From the NCBI RefSeq assembly GCF_003315515.1, contig NZ_QNRY01000019.1:1-61670 (forward strand): a stretch of 61,670 bases of DNA. Direction: 5' to 3'. Source of the stretch: Brenneria salicis ATCC 15712 = DSM 30166 (GTDB lineage: Bacteria; Pseudomonadota; Gammaproteobacteria; Enterobacterales; Enterobacteriaceae). The translations under genes and the position numbers were made by a program. The notes below the pieces were generated by a model. That model searched no databases and was not told the DNA's origin. It worked only from the letters and a program-made list of their open reading frames with translations. Below, piece after piece: positions 30,601 to 39,331 of the stretch (positions within the stretch are counted from its first letter, which is position 1; the number at the start of each line of letters is the position of its first letter).

Positions 30601-33600
30601 CCTCAGCCGATGAAACAAAACCACAGCCGGGATGCGCAAGGCGAACAGGAAGTGTTGATTTGCCAGTCTATCGCCGGCCTGCTGGGACTGGAGCGCATGG
30701 GGGCTGACGATGACTTCTTTGCCTCTGGCGGCGACAGTATTTCCGCTATGGGATTAGGTACATTACTGCGACAGGCCGGCTGGCAGTTGCGTCCACGGGA
30801 TATCTTTGTCCAGCGCACGCCTGCTCGCATGGCGGCGATGATGGAACCGTTGCCAACTCAGGGCTATGCACATCATGTCCGGCAACACGGCCCTGTTGAC
30901 GCACTGCCCATATTGCGCTGGTTCGCTCAACAGGGCATTAACCGGCGTTTTGCCCACGGCGTATTTCTCCATGTTCCGGCGGGGTTGCAGCGCACTCATC
31001 TGGAACAGGCGCTGAAAGCATTGAGCGATGCGCATCCGGCGCTGGCGGCCTTTACCCAGGGCGATCATCTGGTTATCGGCGAGCAACCGCCGGTCACCAT
31101 AACGTCTCGCTGTGAAGTAGGGCAGATGGAAGATGATCTGCCCGCCAGCGCCGAACGCGCGTTTGACGTGGCGATAGAAAAACTGGACCCGCCAACAGGC
31201 CTGATGATGCAAGCCGTATTATTGCAACGGGAAAACCAGTCGAGCGGTCTGGTGATCGTCATCCATCATCTGGTTGTCGATGGTGTGTCATGGCGGGTTC
31301 TGTTACCTGAATTACAGCAGGCGGCAGAGGCGGCTATGGCCGGAATGACGATTTCACTGACCGCGGAAACAGCGTCGCTGCATGACTGGTCAGCCTGGTT
31401 GCAGACCAATATTCCGCAACGTCAGGCTGAGTTACCGTTCTGGCAGTCTATGTTACAGACGCCGCTCGCTTTATTCGGACAACGGCCATTGGATCCGACC
31501 CAGGATCGTCAATTCACACAGCGCGAAAAACGCCTATTACTTGACTCCGCACGAACTTCCGCCTTGCTTATCTCGTTGCCGCAACATTATCGGGCGGGGG
31601 TGGAAGAGATTCTACTTAGTGCGCTGGGGCTTGCTTGCCATAACCGTTACGGCGTATCGCAACTTCGCGTGATGCTTGAATCTCACGGGCGACCGGAAGT
31701 GGAAAATGGCGTGGACGTCTCCCGTACCGTTGGCTGGCTGACGGCGGAATATCCTGTGCATATGGACTGGTCAGTCGAAAAGGTGGACACGCCCTTGCAG
31801 GTGGTGCGGGCGGTAAAACGTGTATTGCGCGCTGTCCCGGATCGCGGCATTGGTTACGGCATATTGCGTTATCTGGATAACTCCGCCGCCGAACGCCTAT
31901 CACCGCTGGCACGGCAACACGCGCCCGAAATTCTGTTTAACTACCTGGGACGTTTCAGTCATGGCAGCGCACAATGGACGCCGCAGCGCACGCCGCACCG
32001 TTTCCGTGATGCCTTCGCGGTATCGCAGGAAAGCAAAATGCCGCTCAGTTACGCACTGGAAATCAATATTTTTGTCGATGAACAAACGTCAGAACCTCGC
32101 CTTGCCATCCATTGGGGATGGGCGCAGGGCATCTTCTCTGAGCAAGCAATAGACGCATTGCATGAAAACCTGACGCAAGCCGTTGATCTTCTAATCGACT
32201 TTTCCAGGCGACATCCGACACAAGCAGCCGATACATTGGTCGCCGCCGACGTGATGATGGACGGGGTAACGGACGATACCCTGCGCCGACTGGGACAGGT
32301 ACATGGCCCGTTGGCAGACGTCTTGCCGGCCTTGCCATTACAACAAGGATTGTTATTCCATGCTCAACTCGCGGATAGCGCGGGCAGCTATAATTCCGTG
32401 ACGCGTTTATCACTAAATGGGCCGCTTGACTGCGCGCATCTCAGGCAGACGCTGGAAGCCATCGTCCGCCGCCATCCGCAACTGGCGGCGCGTTTCGATA
32501 CCGAACATACGCAAACGCCACTGCAACTCCTGCCGATACTGCATGACAATGAGTGCTACTGGCCGTTGGATATGCAGACATTACCCACGCTGTCGCCTCA
32601 GAACGAAGCCGATGCGCTATCGGCGCTGGAAAAAGCCGAACTGGAACGCGACCTGTTCCGTCAGCCACACGCCATGCTGCATGCCTTACTGGTAAAACAC
32701 GGCGAATCATCCCGCCATACGCTATTTCTTAATGCGCATCATCTGGTGGTGGATGGCTGGTCAACACCGATATTGCTGCGCGATCTGTTCACTATTCTCT
32801 ATCACGGTGAATCAGCCTTGCAAACGCACCGGGTAAGCTATGCGCAAATTGTCCGGCGGTTGGCGATCCGCAATGCCGACACCTCGCGCCAGCGCTGGCA
32901 GGAAACATTAAGCGGGGTCAGACCGACGCTGCTATTTGGCGAACAGCCGCACCTGGGTGAGGTTCATGAACTGGAACTCTTGCCGGAGACGCGTCTGGAA
33001 CAGGCGTTGACCCGGTGCTGTCTGCAACAGGGGCTGACGCTCAATACCCTGATGCAGGGTCTGTGGGGCGTCTTGCTCAGTAGCTATAGCGGTTCTAATG
33101 ATGTGATCTTCGGTTCGCCGGTATCAGGACGTTTTGGCCAGATTGACGGACTGGATCAGCATATCGGCCTGTTCAGCAATACGCTGCCTGTACGTATCAC
33201 GCTCGTTCCCGATCAGCCGTTACTGAACCAGCTTGCCGCGTTTCAGTCCCGACAAATTCAATTGATTGAACATGACGATCTGGGACTGGGGGAAATTCAG
33301 CAACTGGCCGGCACTGGCACCCTGTTTGATACGTTACTGGTGGTGGAGAATTATCCTGATCAAAACGGCCCCGAACAGGGGATCGCCAATGATGAAGTAC
33401 AGGCCCTACGCTGTAAAGCCGTCAATAACCGGGGCTATACCCACTATCCGCTTACACTGCTGGTATTACCGGGGAAACGGCTCCGCCTGCTGATAGAATA
33501 TCGTGACGGCGTGCCACACCCGCAACATCTGGCGCAGCGGCTGATGATGATGATGGAGCAACTGGTTCGGCAGCCGGATCTACCGCTTAGCGCCTGGCAG

Positions 33601-36210
33601 CTACAGATACCAGAGGAAAAAGCGCTGCTGGCCGCGGTGAATCAGACCGCGCATGATGTCCCGTCAGGTACGCTGCATCAGGCTGTCGCCGAACAGGTCC
33701 GTCGCACCCCTGATCGCGTGGCGCTGGTGGATTGCGAACACCAACTGACCTATCGCCAGATGTGGACACAGATACAACTACTGGCGAATCGGCTGATCGC
33801 CGCTGGCGTGCAACCCGATGATATTGTGGCGGTCGCTCTGCCGCGTTCAGTCCGGCTTAGCCTGGCGCTGACGGCGATTCTGGAAGCCGGAGCAGCCTGG
33901 CTGCCGCTGGACACCGGCTATCCTGATGAACGACTGGCATTGATGGTGGACGACGCCCAACCTCGCCTGATCATTACGGAAAACGGCCTGAAAACACGTT
34001 TTGCGCCGCTGGCTCATCTGTTGCTGCTGGATAAACTGGCGGATGAACGCCCGTTGCAGAGTATACAGCCGGTTAGCGTCGCCCCGCGGCAGGTCGCCTA
34101 TGTGATTTATACCTCAGGCTCCACCGGACGTCCCAAAGGGGTAATGGTCAGCCATCAGGCCATTGTCAATCGCCTGTGGTGGATGCAGGACGGCTACCGG
34201 CTTACCGCCGACGATGTCGTGTTACAGAAAACACCTTGTAGTTTTGATGTGTCGGTGTGGGAATTTTTCTGGCCGTTGATGACCGGCGCCCGTCTGGTCA
34301 TGGCTCCGCCGGAAGCGCATCGCGACCCCGATGCACTGTTGCAACTGATCGAGGATTATACGGTCACCACGTTGCATTTCGTGCCCTCGATGCTGGCGGC
34401 CTGGGTGAACGCACTGGCGGCGCGTCAGCAGGCGGGCTGTTCACATTTGCGACGGGTATTCTGTAGCGGCGAGGCGCTATCACGGGAACTGGCGCTCAGC
34501 TATCAGGCATTGATCGCCGCGCCACTGCATAATCTGTACGGCCCGACGGAAGCGGCGGTGGACGTGACCTATCAGCCGGCCTCCGGCGCGGCGCTGGCGC
34601 GTGTTCATGCGCCGGGTATTCCGATTGGCTTACCGGTCTGGAATACCCAACTGCGTATTCTGGACGGCTACCTGCGTCCGGTGCCGATAGGCGTGGCCGG
34701 TGACTTATATCTCTGTGGCATTCAGTTGGCGGAAGGCTATCTGCACCGTCCCGATTTGACGGCAAGCCGCTTTGTCGCCGATCCGTTTTCTCAGGGCGAG
34801 CGGATGTATCGTACCGGCGATATCGCGCGCTGGCTCGACGACGGCACAGTGGAATACCTTGGCCGCAGCGACGATCAACTGAAAATTCGCGGCCAGCGCA
34901 TTGAACTGGGAGAAATTGAGCAAGTCTTGCTGGCCCAGCCGGGCGTCGCGCAGGCGGTAGTTTGCGCCCGCGAACTCGGAGGCGTCTCCATTGCGGGTGC
35001 GGATACACGTCAACTGGTGGCCTGGCTCATCCCGGAAGCGGGCGTTACGCTGGATACCGAGCGACTGCATCAGACGCTGGCGCAACAGTTGCCAGCCCAT
35101 ATGCTGCCGGTCAGCTATGTGATGATGACGGCATTGCCGCTCAGCGCCAATGGCAAGTTGGATCGTAAAGCTCTGCCGACGCCGGAGACACGGCGGAAAA
35201 ACGGTCGCCCCCCCTCCCCCGGCACAGAATGTATACTTGCCGCACTGTTTGCCGACATTCTGGAACGGGATACGGTGTTTGCGGATGACGATTTTTTTGC
35301 ATTGGGGGGACATTCGCTCCTGGCGATGCGACTGGCGGCGGAAATCCGTCGTCATCTGCATCAGTCACTGACCATCGGTCAGATTATGGTCGCTCGCAGC
35401 GTCGAAAAAATGGCGGCATTGCTTGACGGAGAACAGACCCCGACCTCGGCGGAAAGCCGTGGGTTCGGCGAAACGTTGCCATTACGAACGGGTAAAGGCC
35501 CGGTTCTGTTCTGTCTGCATCCGGCATCGGGGTTTGCCTGGCAATATGCTGGATTGCTGCGCTATCTCGGCGGCAAATATCCGATTATCGGATTGCAATC
35601 ACCACGGCCTCAAGGGGTCATTGCCCACTGCAAAGATGTGGCGGCGATGTGTGAACATCATCTGGCGACAATTCGTCGAATTCAGCCGCAAGGCCCTTAC
35701 TTCCTGCTGGGCTACTCGCTCGGCGGCACGCTGGCGCAGGGTATCGCCGCACGTTTGCAACAGGCGGGGCAATCGGTCGAATTCCTTGGCCTGCTGGATA
35801 CTTACCCACCTGAAGGGCAGGACTGGAGCGGCCCCACTGAGGAAGAAGCCCGTCATGAAGTGGCGCGTGAACAGACCGAATTTATGGCGGCAGCCGAAGA
35901 TGAACCCGACCCGCAATTGCGTGCAGAAAAAGCCGCGATGTTCAGCAATATCGTCGCCAACTATAAAGATGCAGTGCGTTTACTGTCAGGCGCCGCAACA
36001 CCTCATTACCTCGGTGAAGCAACGCTGTTTGTGGCGACTCATACGCTGCCGGCTGATATGAATGTACAGGACGTCTGGGCTCCCTATGTCACCAGGCTGA
36101 CTACTTATCCTCAGTCCTGCGAGCATGCCGACATCCTTTCACCGGCATCGTTGACACACCTTGGGCCGCAGTTGGCTCGGTTATTATCAGGCTATCCATC
36201 ACTGGCATAG
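27646..36210 (+). CDS. cbsF: Dimodular siderophore NRPS, C-A-T-E-C-A-T-TE (CbsF-type)
   Basis: About 2854 residues from GTG 27646 (AAGGA seven bases upstream), more than twice EntF. Domains in order: C1 (HHxxxDG at 153-159); A1 (A3 core near 629); T1 (GGDS, Ser1031); E, an epimerase (HHLVVDGVSWRVL at about 1207, then RTVGWLTAEYPV and ILFNYLGRF); C2 (HHLVVDGW near 1698), expected to take a D-residue donor; A2; T2 (GGHS, Ser2557); TE (GYSLGG, Ser2691; His about 2827). A2 pocket residues read D-V-W-H-F-S-L-V-D-K, the EntF serine code. The A1 pocket has Asp at 729 and 789 (code positions 278 and 331), suggesting a basic amino acid. Predicted: DHB-D-(Lys/Arg/Orn)-L-Ser units, released or oligomerised by TE. 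Confidence 0.93.
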   Translation: MSETLIVSEALADFQEMPLVAAQPGIWFADQIASQRNAFTVAHVIELCGPVDRDCLDAAIRQGLAEADTIHARFSLNEAGIPVQQLPRRIQTQQVNAPEWMDFRQEGEDAARALMQADLTAALPADGKHPLYRQVVMRVSGQPERWFWYQRFHHLMLDGFSFDALTRRIVDIYNALRNGRSPGDTPFTPFSRVVDEYLAWQCSPACERSAAFWQAHARNLPAPVSLAADVCTPAPKGTRTLQQKVTIDSSVLHALKPDDGLLQAEPAEIVMATLSVYLYRISGSSHLSVGFPFMRRMGSQALSAIGPVVNVLPLQLTLQPDMTLTDVTQALIKEIKTVRRHQRYEAEQLRRDLGRVGSSEGLYGPVINFKVYHAALTLDGTPAITHTLAMGPVDDLEFELGMEGDSLHLTLVANPERYDAQSLQWHAERIHSLFNQLIQHPEQAIGQFPLVSADERKRIAEWACGPRLTMPVDAVSVVERLLLQVEKQPDAVAVRCGDVSLSYQQLSDRIMQLARVLIARGLGAEDVVAIGIPRSTDSLVAIFGVLASGAAYMPLDLDYPRERLTLMCEDAQPVLLLTHRAVVGQMPDLPLTLCLDDDDIQAECRKMSAEPVRNAERREALCSEHLAYMIYTSGSTGRPKGVMSTHRGLLNLLNSHAAFLFEPAIETLSRRYDRRLRAGHTASFSFDSSWEPLFCLILGCELYIFNEELRRDAWALVQHLHQTPIDLMDVTPSFFSQMIDCGLLEPGHPKPGFIMIGGEAATPRLWQLMRQQSDMAIHNYYGPSEYTVDTLGASISVAAQPVIGRPVANTDVWLLDHRLQQVPSGVAGELYISGPGIARGYLRRPDLTATRFVANPFRPGEVMYRTGDLMRWRSDGQLVFIGRADHQIKVRGFRVELGEVENALVDLPEVSTAVVIAESIGATHRLIGYCSVPDAALREQSDVSSYLLAQLSVRLPDYMVPSLLVVMEELPLTVNGKIDRQALPAPQPMKQNHSRDAQGEQEVLICQSIAGLLGLERMGADDDFFASGGDSISAMGLGTLLRQAGWQLRPRDIFVQRTPARMAAMMEPLPTQGYAHHVRQHGPVDALPILRWFAQQGINRRFAHGVFLHVPAGLQRTHLEQALKALSDAHPALAAFTQGDHLVIGEQPPVTITSRCEVGQMEDDLPASAERAFDVAIEKLDPPTGLMMQAVLLQRENQSSGLVIVIHHLVVDGVSWRVLLPELQQAAEAAMAGMTISLTAETASLHDWSAWLQTNIPQRQAELPFWQSMLQTPLALFGQRPLDPTQDRQFTQREKRLLLDSARTSALLISLPQHYRAGVEEILLSALGLACHNRYGVSQLRVMLESHGRPEVENGVDVSRTVGWLTAEYPVHMDWSVEKVDTPLQVVRAVKRVLRAVPDRGIGYGILRYLDNSAAERLSPLARQHAPEILFNYLGRFSHGSAQWTPQRTPHRFRDAFAVSQESKMPLSYALEINIFVDEQTSEPRLAIHWGWAQGIFSEQAIDALHENLTQAVDLLIDFSRRHPTQAADTLVAADVMMDGVTDDTLRRLGQVHGPLADVLPALPLQQGLLFHAQLADSAGSYNSVTRLSLNGPLDCAHLRQTLEAIVRRHPQLAARFDTEHTQTPLQLLPILHDNECYWPLDMQTLPTLSPQNEADALSALEKAELERDLFRQPHAMLHALLVKHGESSRHTLFLNAHHLVVDGWSTPILLRDLFTILYHGESALQTHRVSYAQIVRRLAIRNADTSRQRWQETLSGVRPTLLFGEQPHLGEVHELELLPETRLEQALTRCCLQQGLTLNTLMQGLWGVLLSSYSGSNDVIFGSPVSGRFGQIDGLDQHIGLFSNTLPVRITLVPDQPLLNQLAAFQSRQIQLIEHDDLGLGEIQQLAGTGTLFDTLLVVENYPDQNGPEQGIANDEVQALRCKAVNNRGYTHYPLTLLVLPGKRLRLLIEYRDGVPHPQHLAQRLMMMMEQLVRQPDLPLSAWQLQIPEEKALLAAVNQTAHDVPSGTLHQAVAEQVRRTPDRVALVDCEHQLTYRQMWTQIQLLANRLIAAGVQPDDIVAVALPRSVRLSLALTAILEAGAAWLPLDTGYPDERLALMVDDAQPRLIITENGLKTRFAPLAHLLLLDKLADERPLQSIQPVSVAPRQVAYVIYTSGSTGRPKGVMVSHQAIVNRLWWMQDGYRLTADDVVLQKTPCSFDVSVWEFFWPLMTGARLVMAPPEAHRDPDALLQLIEDYTVTTLHFVPSMLAAWVNALAARQQAGCSHLRRVFCSGEALSRELALSYQALIAAPLHNLYGPTEAAVDVTYQPASGAALARVHAPGIPIGLPVWNTQLRILDGYLRPVPIGVAGDLYLCGIQLAEGYLHRPDLTASRFVADPFSQGERMYRTGDIARWLDDGTVEYLGRSDDQLKIRGQRIELGEIEQVLLAQPGVAQAVVCARELGGVSIAGADTRQLVAWLIPEAGVTLDTERLHQTLAQQLPAHMLPVSYVMMTALPLSANGKLDRKALPTPETRRKNGRPPSPGTECILAALFADILERDTVFADDDFFALGGHSLLAMRLAAEIRRHLHQSLTIGQIMVARSVEKMAALLDGEQTPTSAESRGFGETLPLRTGKGPVLFCLHPASGFAWQYAGLLRYLGGKYPIIGLQSPRPQGVIAHCKDVAAMCEHHLATIRRIQPQGPYFLLGYSLGGTLAQGIAARLQQAGQSVEFLGLLDTYPPEGQDWSGPTEEEARHEVAREQTEFMAAAEDEPDPQLRAEKAAMFSNIVANYKDAVRLLSGAATPHYLGEATLFVATHTLPADMNVQDVWAPYVTRLTTYPQSCEHADILSPASLTHLGPQLARLLSGYPSLA

Positions 36211-36241
36211 CCCGCTAAGAGAAATACAGGGAAAATGCTTA

Positions 36242-36269
36242 ATCACCCGGCCTTATAAGGCCGGGTGAT
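36242..36269. terminator. Hairpin between convergent NRPS and fepC
   Basis: Perfect 12-bp stem ATCACCCGGCCT/AGGCCGGGTGAT with a TATA loop. It overlaps the fepC stop codon and lies 32 bp after the NRPS stop. Minus-strand sequence after it is T-rich (TTAAGCATTTT). Probably bidirectional. Confidence 0.7.
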
Positions 36270-37050
36270 AGCGTCCGCACGGTACAATCAGCGGCGTATG
36301 GGAAACCGGATCACTGATGATCACACATGACATACCGAACACCTGCTTAACCAACTCGGTACTCATGATATCAACCGGTTTCCCCTGGCTGACAACCTGC
36401 CCCGCGCTCATCACAATCAGATGATCCGCGTAACGGCATGCCTGATTGAGATCATGCAGTACGGCGATTAATGTTCGTCCGTGCTGCTGGTTCAGCATGC
36501 AAAAGAGATCGAGCAGTTCAATCTGATGAGCAATATCCAGCCAGGTTGTCGGCTCATCCAGCAATAACAGCGGCGTTTGCTGAGCCAGCACCATCGCGAC
36601 CCAGACGCGCTGCCGTTGGCCGCCGGATAATTCATCCACGCTACGTTCGGCCAGATCACTGACACTGGTAGCGCTCATCGCCTGCTCCACCGCATCCCGA
36701 TCCGTCCGACTCCATTGGCGGAGTAATGTCTGATGAGGATAGCGGCCACGAGCGACCAGATCGGCCACCGTGATATTATCCGGCACTATCGCCTGTTGCG
36801 GCAACAGCCCGATCCGACGAGCCAATACCTTGGTGGGGATCTGCTGGATGCTTTTACCATCCAGCAATACTTCTCCCGCCAACGGCTTCAACAGCCGACA
36901 CAGAGCCCTCAACAGGGTTGATTTACCACAGGCATTGGGGCCGATAATTACGCTGAACTGGTTTTCAGGGATCGTGATGCTCAAATCCTGAGTAATGATT
37001 TTTTTGTCGTACCCGAGTGTCAGACTCGCGGCATGCAGAAGATGCGTCAT
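36253..37050 (-). CDS. fepC: Ferric siderophore ABC transporter ATPase (FepC)
   Basis: ATP-binding subunit of the inner-membrane catechol siderophore importer. 265 residues from ATG 37048-37050; an upstream in-frame codon at 37095 would overlap fepG. Walker A GPNACGKST, Q-loop LLPQQAI, signature LSGGQRQRVW, Walker B LLLLDEPTTWLD and the His switch LHDLNQACRYA are all present. Last gene of fepDGC. Confidence 0.95.
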   Translation of the reverse strand: MTHLLHAASLTLGYDKKIITQDLSITIPENQFSVIIGPNACGKSTLLRALCRLLKPLAGEVLLDGKSIQQIPTKVLARRIGLLPQQAIVPDNITVADLVARGRYPHQTLLRQWSRTDRDAVEQAMSATSVSDLAERSVDELSGGQRQRVWVAMVLAQQTPLLLLDEPTTWLDIAHQIELLDLFCMLNQQHGRTLIAVLHDLNQACRYADHLIVMSAGQVVSQGKPVDIMSTELVKQVFGMSCVIISDPVSHTPLIVPCGRYHPAL

Positions 37051-37072
37051 GGATATTTTACTCTTTTGACGG

Positions 37073-38107
37073 TTAACGCCGTGACTCACGAACAAGCAGC
37101 CAAATCAGGTAAATCCCCCCGATGCTGATGGTAACCGCGCCCACCGGTAGCTGTATGCCAGTAAAGGCATGCTGAGCGGTCATATCAGCCAACAGCAACA
37201 ATATGGCGCCAATCATGGCTGATGAAAATAACGGAACGGAACTGGCCTGCATTAAACGGCGGGCGATTTGTGGCGCGGCCAGCGCGATAAAGGCGATTGG
37301 GCCAGTTGCCGCCGTCACCACGGCGGTCAGAATGACACCGAGCAACATCAGCCACAACCGACTGGCCTCCGCGCTAACCCCCAGCGCACGGGCGCTGTCA
37401 TCCCCCATCTCCAGCAGTTGCAGACGTTTCCCCATCAGTAACGCCATCGCAATGGTGACGGGAATAATCATAACGGCAGGCTGCCCTTTGGCCCAGGTAA
37501 CGCCATTTAACGATCCTGTTCCCCACAGTGCGGCTGTCATCACACTCTCCAGCGATCCGGTAATGATTAGCCAGGTATTGAAAGCGGCCAGGATCGCACT
37601 GATCGCAATACCGACAATGATCAGCCGAAATCCTACAATGCCTTCACGCCATGCCAGCAGATAGACCGCCACGGCGGTGAGGATGCCGCCGATCAGTGCG
37701 CCACTGGCAATTTCGTAATAGCCGCCATTAAGTAAAATAATGGTGACTAACGCACCGGCATAGGCGCCGCTGCTAAAGCCGATAATGTCAGGACTACCCA
37801 ATGGATTACGAATAATGGATTGAAAAATCGCACCACTGACGCCCAGGCCAGCCCCCAGCAATAAAGCCATCACCACTCTAGGGGCTCGCCACTGCGTAAC
37901 AACGGTGACGATGCCCTGACTCGCTTCGCCGGTCAACGCCCGCCAGACATCGAACGGCGATAATTGCAGAGTACCGAGGCAGATTGCCAGAACAACCAGC
38001 AGCATACCTGCAATAAACAGCAGACCATTTATACATATCACGCGGCGTGACAGCCGACCGCTTATTACGCCATAAGGCGCGCTGAGATAGATCGTTTTGG
38101 TCGTCAT
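37073..38107 (-). CDS. fepG: Ferric siderophore ABC permease (FepG)
   Basis: 344 residues, FecCD/BtuC-type permease with about nine to ten hydrophobic segments. LLGAGLGVSGAIFQSIIRNPLGSPDIIGFSSGA is the family's second-helix signature, and GPIAFIALAAPQIARRL is the coupling region to the ATPase. Eight bp after fepD; forms a heterodimer with FepD. Confidence 0.94.
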   Translation of the reverse strand: MTTKTIYLSAPYGVISGRLSRRVICINGLLFIAGMLLVVLAICLGTLQLSPFDVWRALTGEASQGIVTVVTQWRAPRVVMALLLGAGLGVSGAIFQSIIRNPLGSPDIIGFSSGAYAGALVTIILLNGGYYEIASGALIGGILTAVAVYLLAWREGIVGFRLIIVGIAISAILAAFNTWLIITGSLESVMTAALWGTGSLNGVTWAKGQPAVMIIPVTIAMALLMGKRLQLLEMGDDSARALGVSAEASRLWLMLLGVILTAVVTAATGPIAFIALAAPQIARRLMQASSVPLFSSAMIGAILLLLADMTAQHAFTGIQLPVGAVTISIGGIYLIWLLVRESRR

Positions 38108-38114
38108 ATTTTCC

Positions 38115-39158
38115 TCAGGCTTTACGTTGACGAACCAGCCAAATCAATACCGGCGCGCCAATAAATGCGGTAACAATCGACACCCGCAGTTCGCCCGGCA
38201 CCAACAGACGACCAGTGATATCCGCGCACAGCAGCAGAATCGGGGCGAACAGCAGGGAGTAAAGCAGGATCCAGCGCTGATCCGGTCCGGCCCACCAACG
38301 AGCAATATGCGGGATCATCAAACCGACGAAGCCAATAGGACCGACCAGCGCGGTGGCGGAACCGCACAACAGCATCACCGCCAGCATCGCCAGACAGCGA
38401 ACCAGGATGATATTAGTGCCGAGCGCAGTCGCAATATCTTCCCCCATACTGAGCGTATTCAGTGACCGGGCGCTCATCAAGGCCAGCAGGCAACCAAGAA
38501 TAATCATTGGCGTCACCAGCGCGATATTGTGCATGGAGCGGATATCCAGCGTACCGGCTTCCCAGATCCGTAATTGATCAAACGCGTCTGGATTAAGCAA
38601 GGAAATGGCGGAAGTCATACCGGTTAATACCGCGCTTAAAGCAACGCCAGCGAGTGTTAGCTGGACTGGGTTGATGCGTCCGCCGCTCAGCGTGCCGATA
38701 ACCCAGACCGCAATGCTGGTAATCAGCACGCCCGCCCAGGCGAAGCCAAGCCAGGATGCCATGCCGGTGATCCCGAACAAGGTGATGCCAATAACAATGG
38801 CAAAGCTGGCTCCGGCGTTGACGCCCAGAATACCAGGGTCCGCCAGCGGATTACGCGTCAACGCCTGTATTACCGCACCGGCGCCGCCCAGCGCCATGCC
38901 GACAATAATTCCGGCCAGCGTGCGGGGAAGGCGGGCATAGAGAATAATGGTGCTATCAGCATTGCTCACCTGCCCCGTCAGGCTGTGCCAGACGGTGTGC
39001 GGAGGAATTGATTTGGCGCCCAGCATCAAGCTGGCGACAGCGACCAACGCAATAGCACACACCGCTATCACCACACCGGACAGGCGGCGCAAACGGTCGC
39101 GACGAGAAAAAAAAGCGACCAGTCGTGCTGTATCGTAGTGGATCTGGTGATGTGACAT
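38115..39158 (-). CDS. fepD: Ferric siderophore ABC permease (FepD)
   Basis: 347 residues from ATG 39156-39158; the longer frame begins at a TTG at 39170. FecCD-family features: RLPRTLAGIIVGMALGGAGAVIQALTRNPLADPGILGVNAGA, and GPIGFVGLMIPHIARW near the C-terminal third. First gene of fepDGC, with a Fur box about 35-55 bp upstream in the region divergent with entS. Confidence 0.94.
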   Translation of the reverse strand: MSHHQIHYDTARLVAFFSRRDRLRRLSGVVIAVCAIALVAVASLMLGAKSIPPHTVWHSLTGQVSNADSTIILYARLPRTLAGIIVGMALGGAGAVIQALTRNPLADPGILGVNAGASFAIVIGITLFGITGMASWLGFAWAGVLITSIAVWVIGTLSGGRINPVQLTLAGVALSAVLTGMTSAISLLNPDAFDQLRIWEAGTLDIRSMHNIALVTPMIILGCLLALMSARSLNTLSMGEDIATALGTNIILVRCLAMLAVMLLCGSATALVGPIGFVGLMIPHIARWWAGPDQRWILLYSLLFAPILLLCADITGRLLVPGELRVSIVTAFIGAPVLIWLVRQRKA

Positions 39159-39192
39159 TCCCGATAACAACCCCTAAAAAGCGAATGTTTAT

Positions 39193-39211
39193 GATTATAG
39201 TTATCATTAAC
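39193..39211. promoter_or_regulatory. Fur box in the fepD/entS divergent promoter
   Basis: GATTATAGTTATCATTAAC matches 14 of 19 positions of the Fur consensus by eye. It lies 35 bp from the fepD start and 121 bp from entS, as in the E. coli fepD-entS bidirectional promoter. Confidence 0.7.
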
Positions 39212-39331
39212 GTTAGATTTTAGCTATGGTACCATGACGCTTTCATCAAAAACATTGACGCAATCGCCTGTTTGTCGGATTAACGTGTAGCGGGTTCATA
39301 GGAACCGTTGTCAATTTCTGTTTGGATAATC

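Noticed and set aside
34705..35361. Minus-strand frame of 218 codons inside the NRPS
   Set aside because: Antisense to the conserved second A domain and T2; no independent features.
36242..36269. GC-rich 12-bp dyad considered as an operator
   Set aside because: It overlaps the fepC stop between convergent genes, so a terminator is the simpler explanation.
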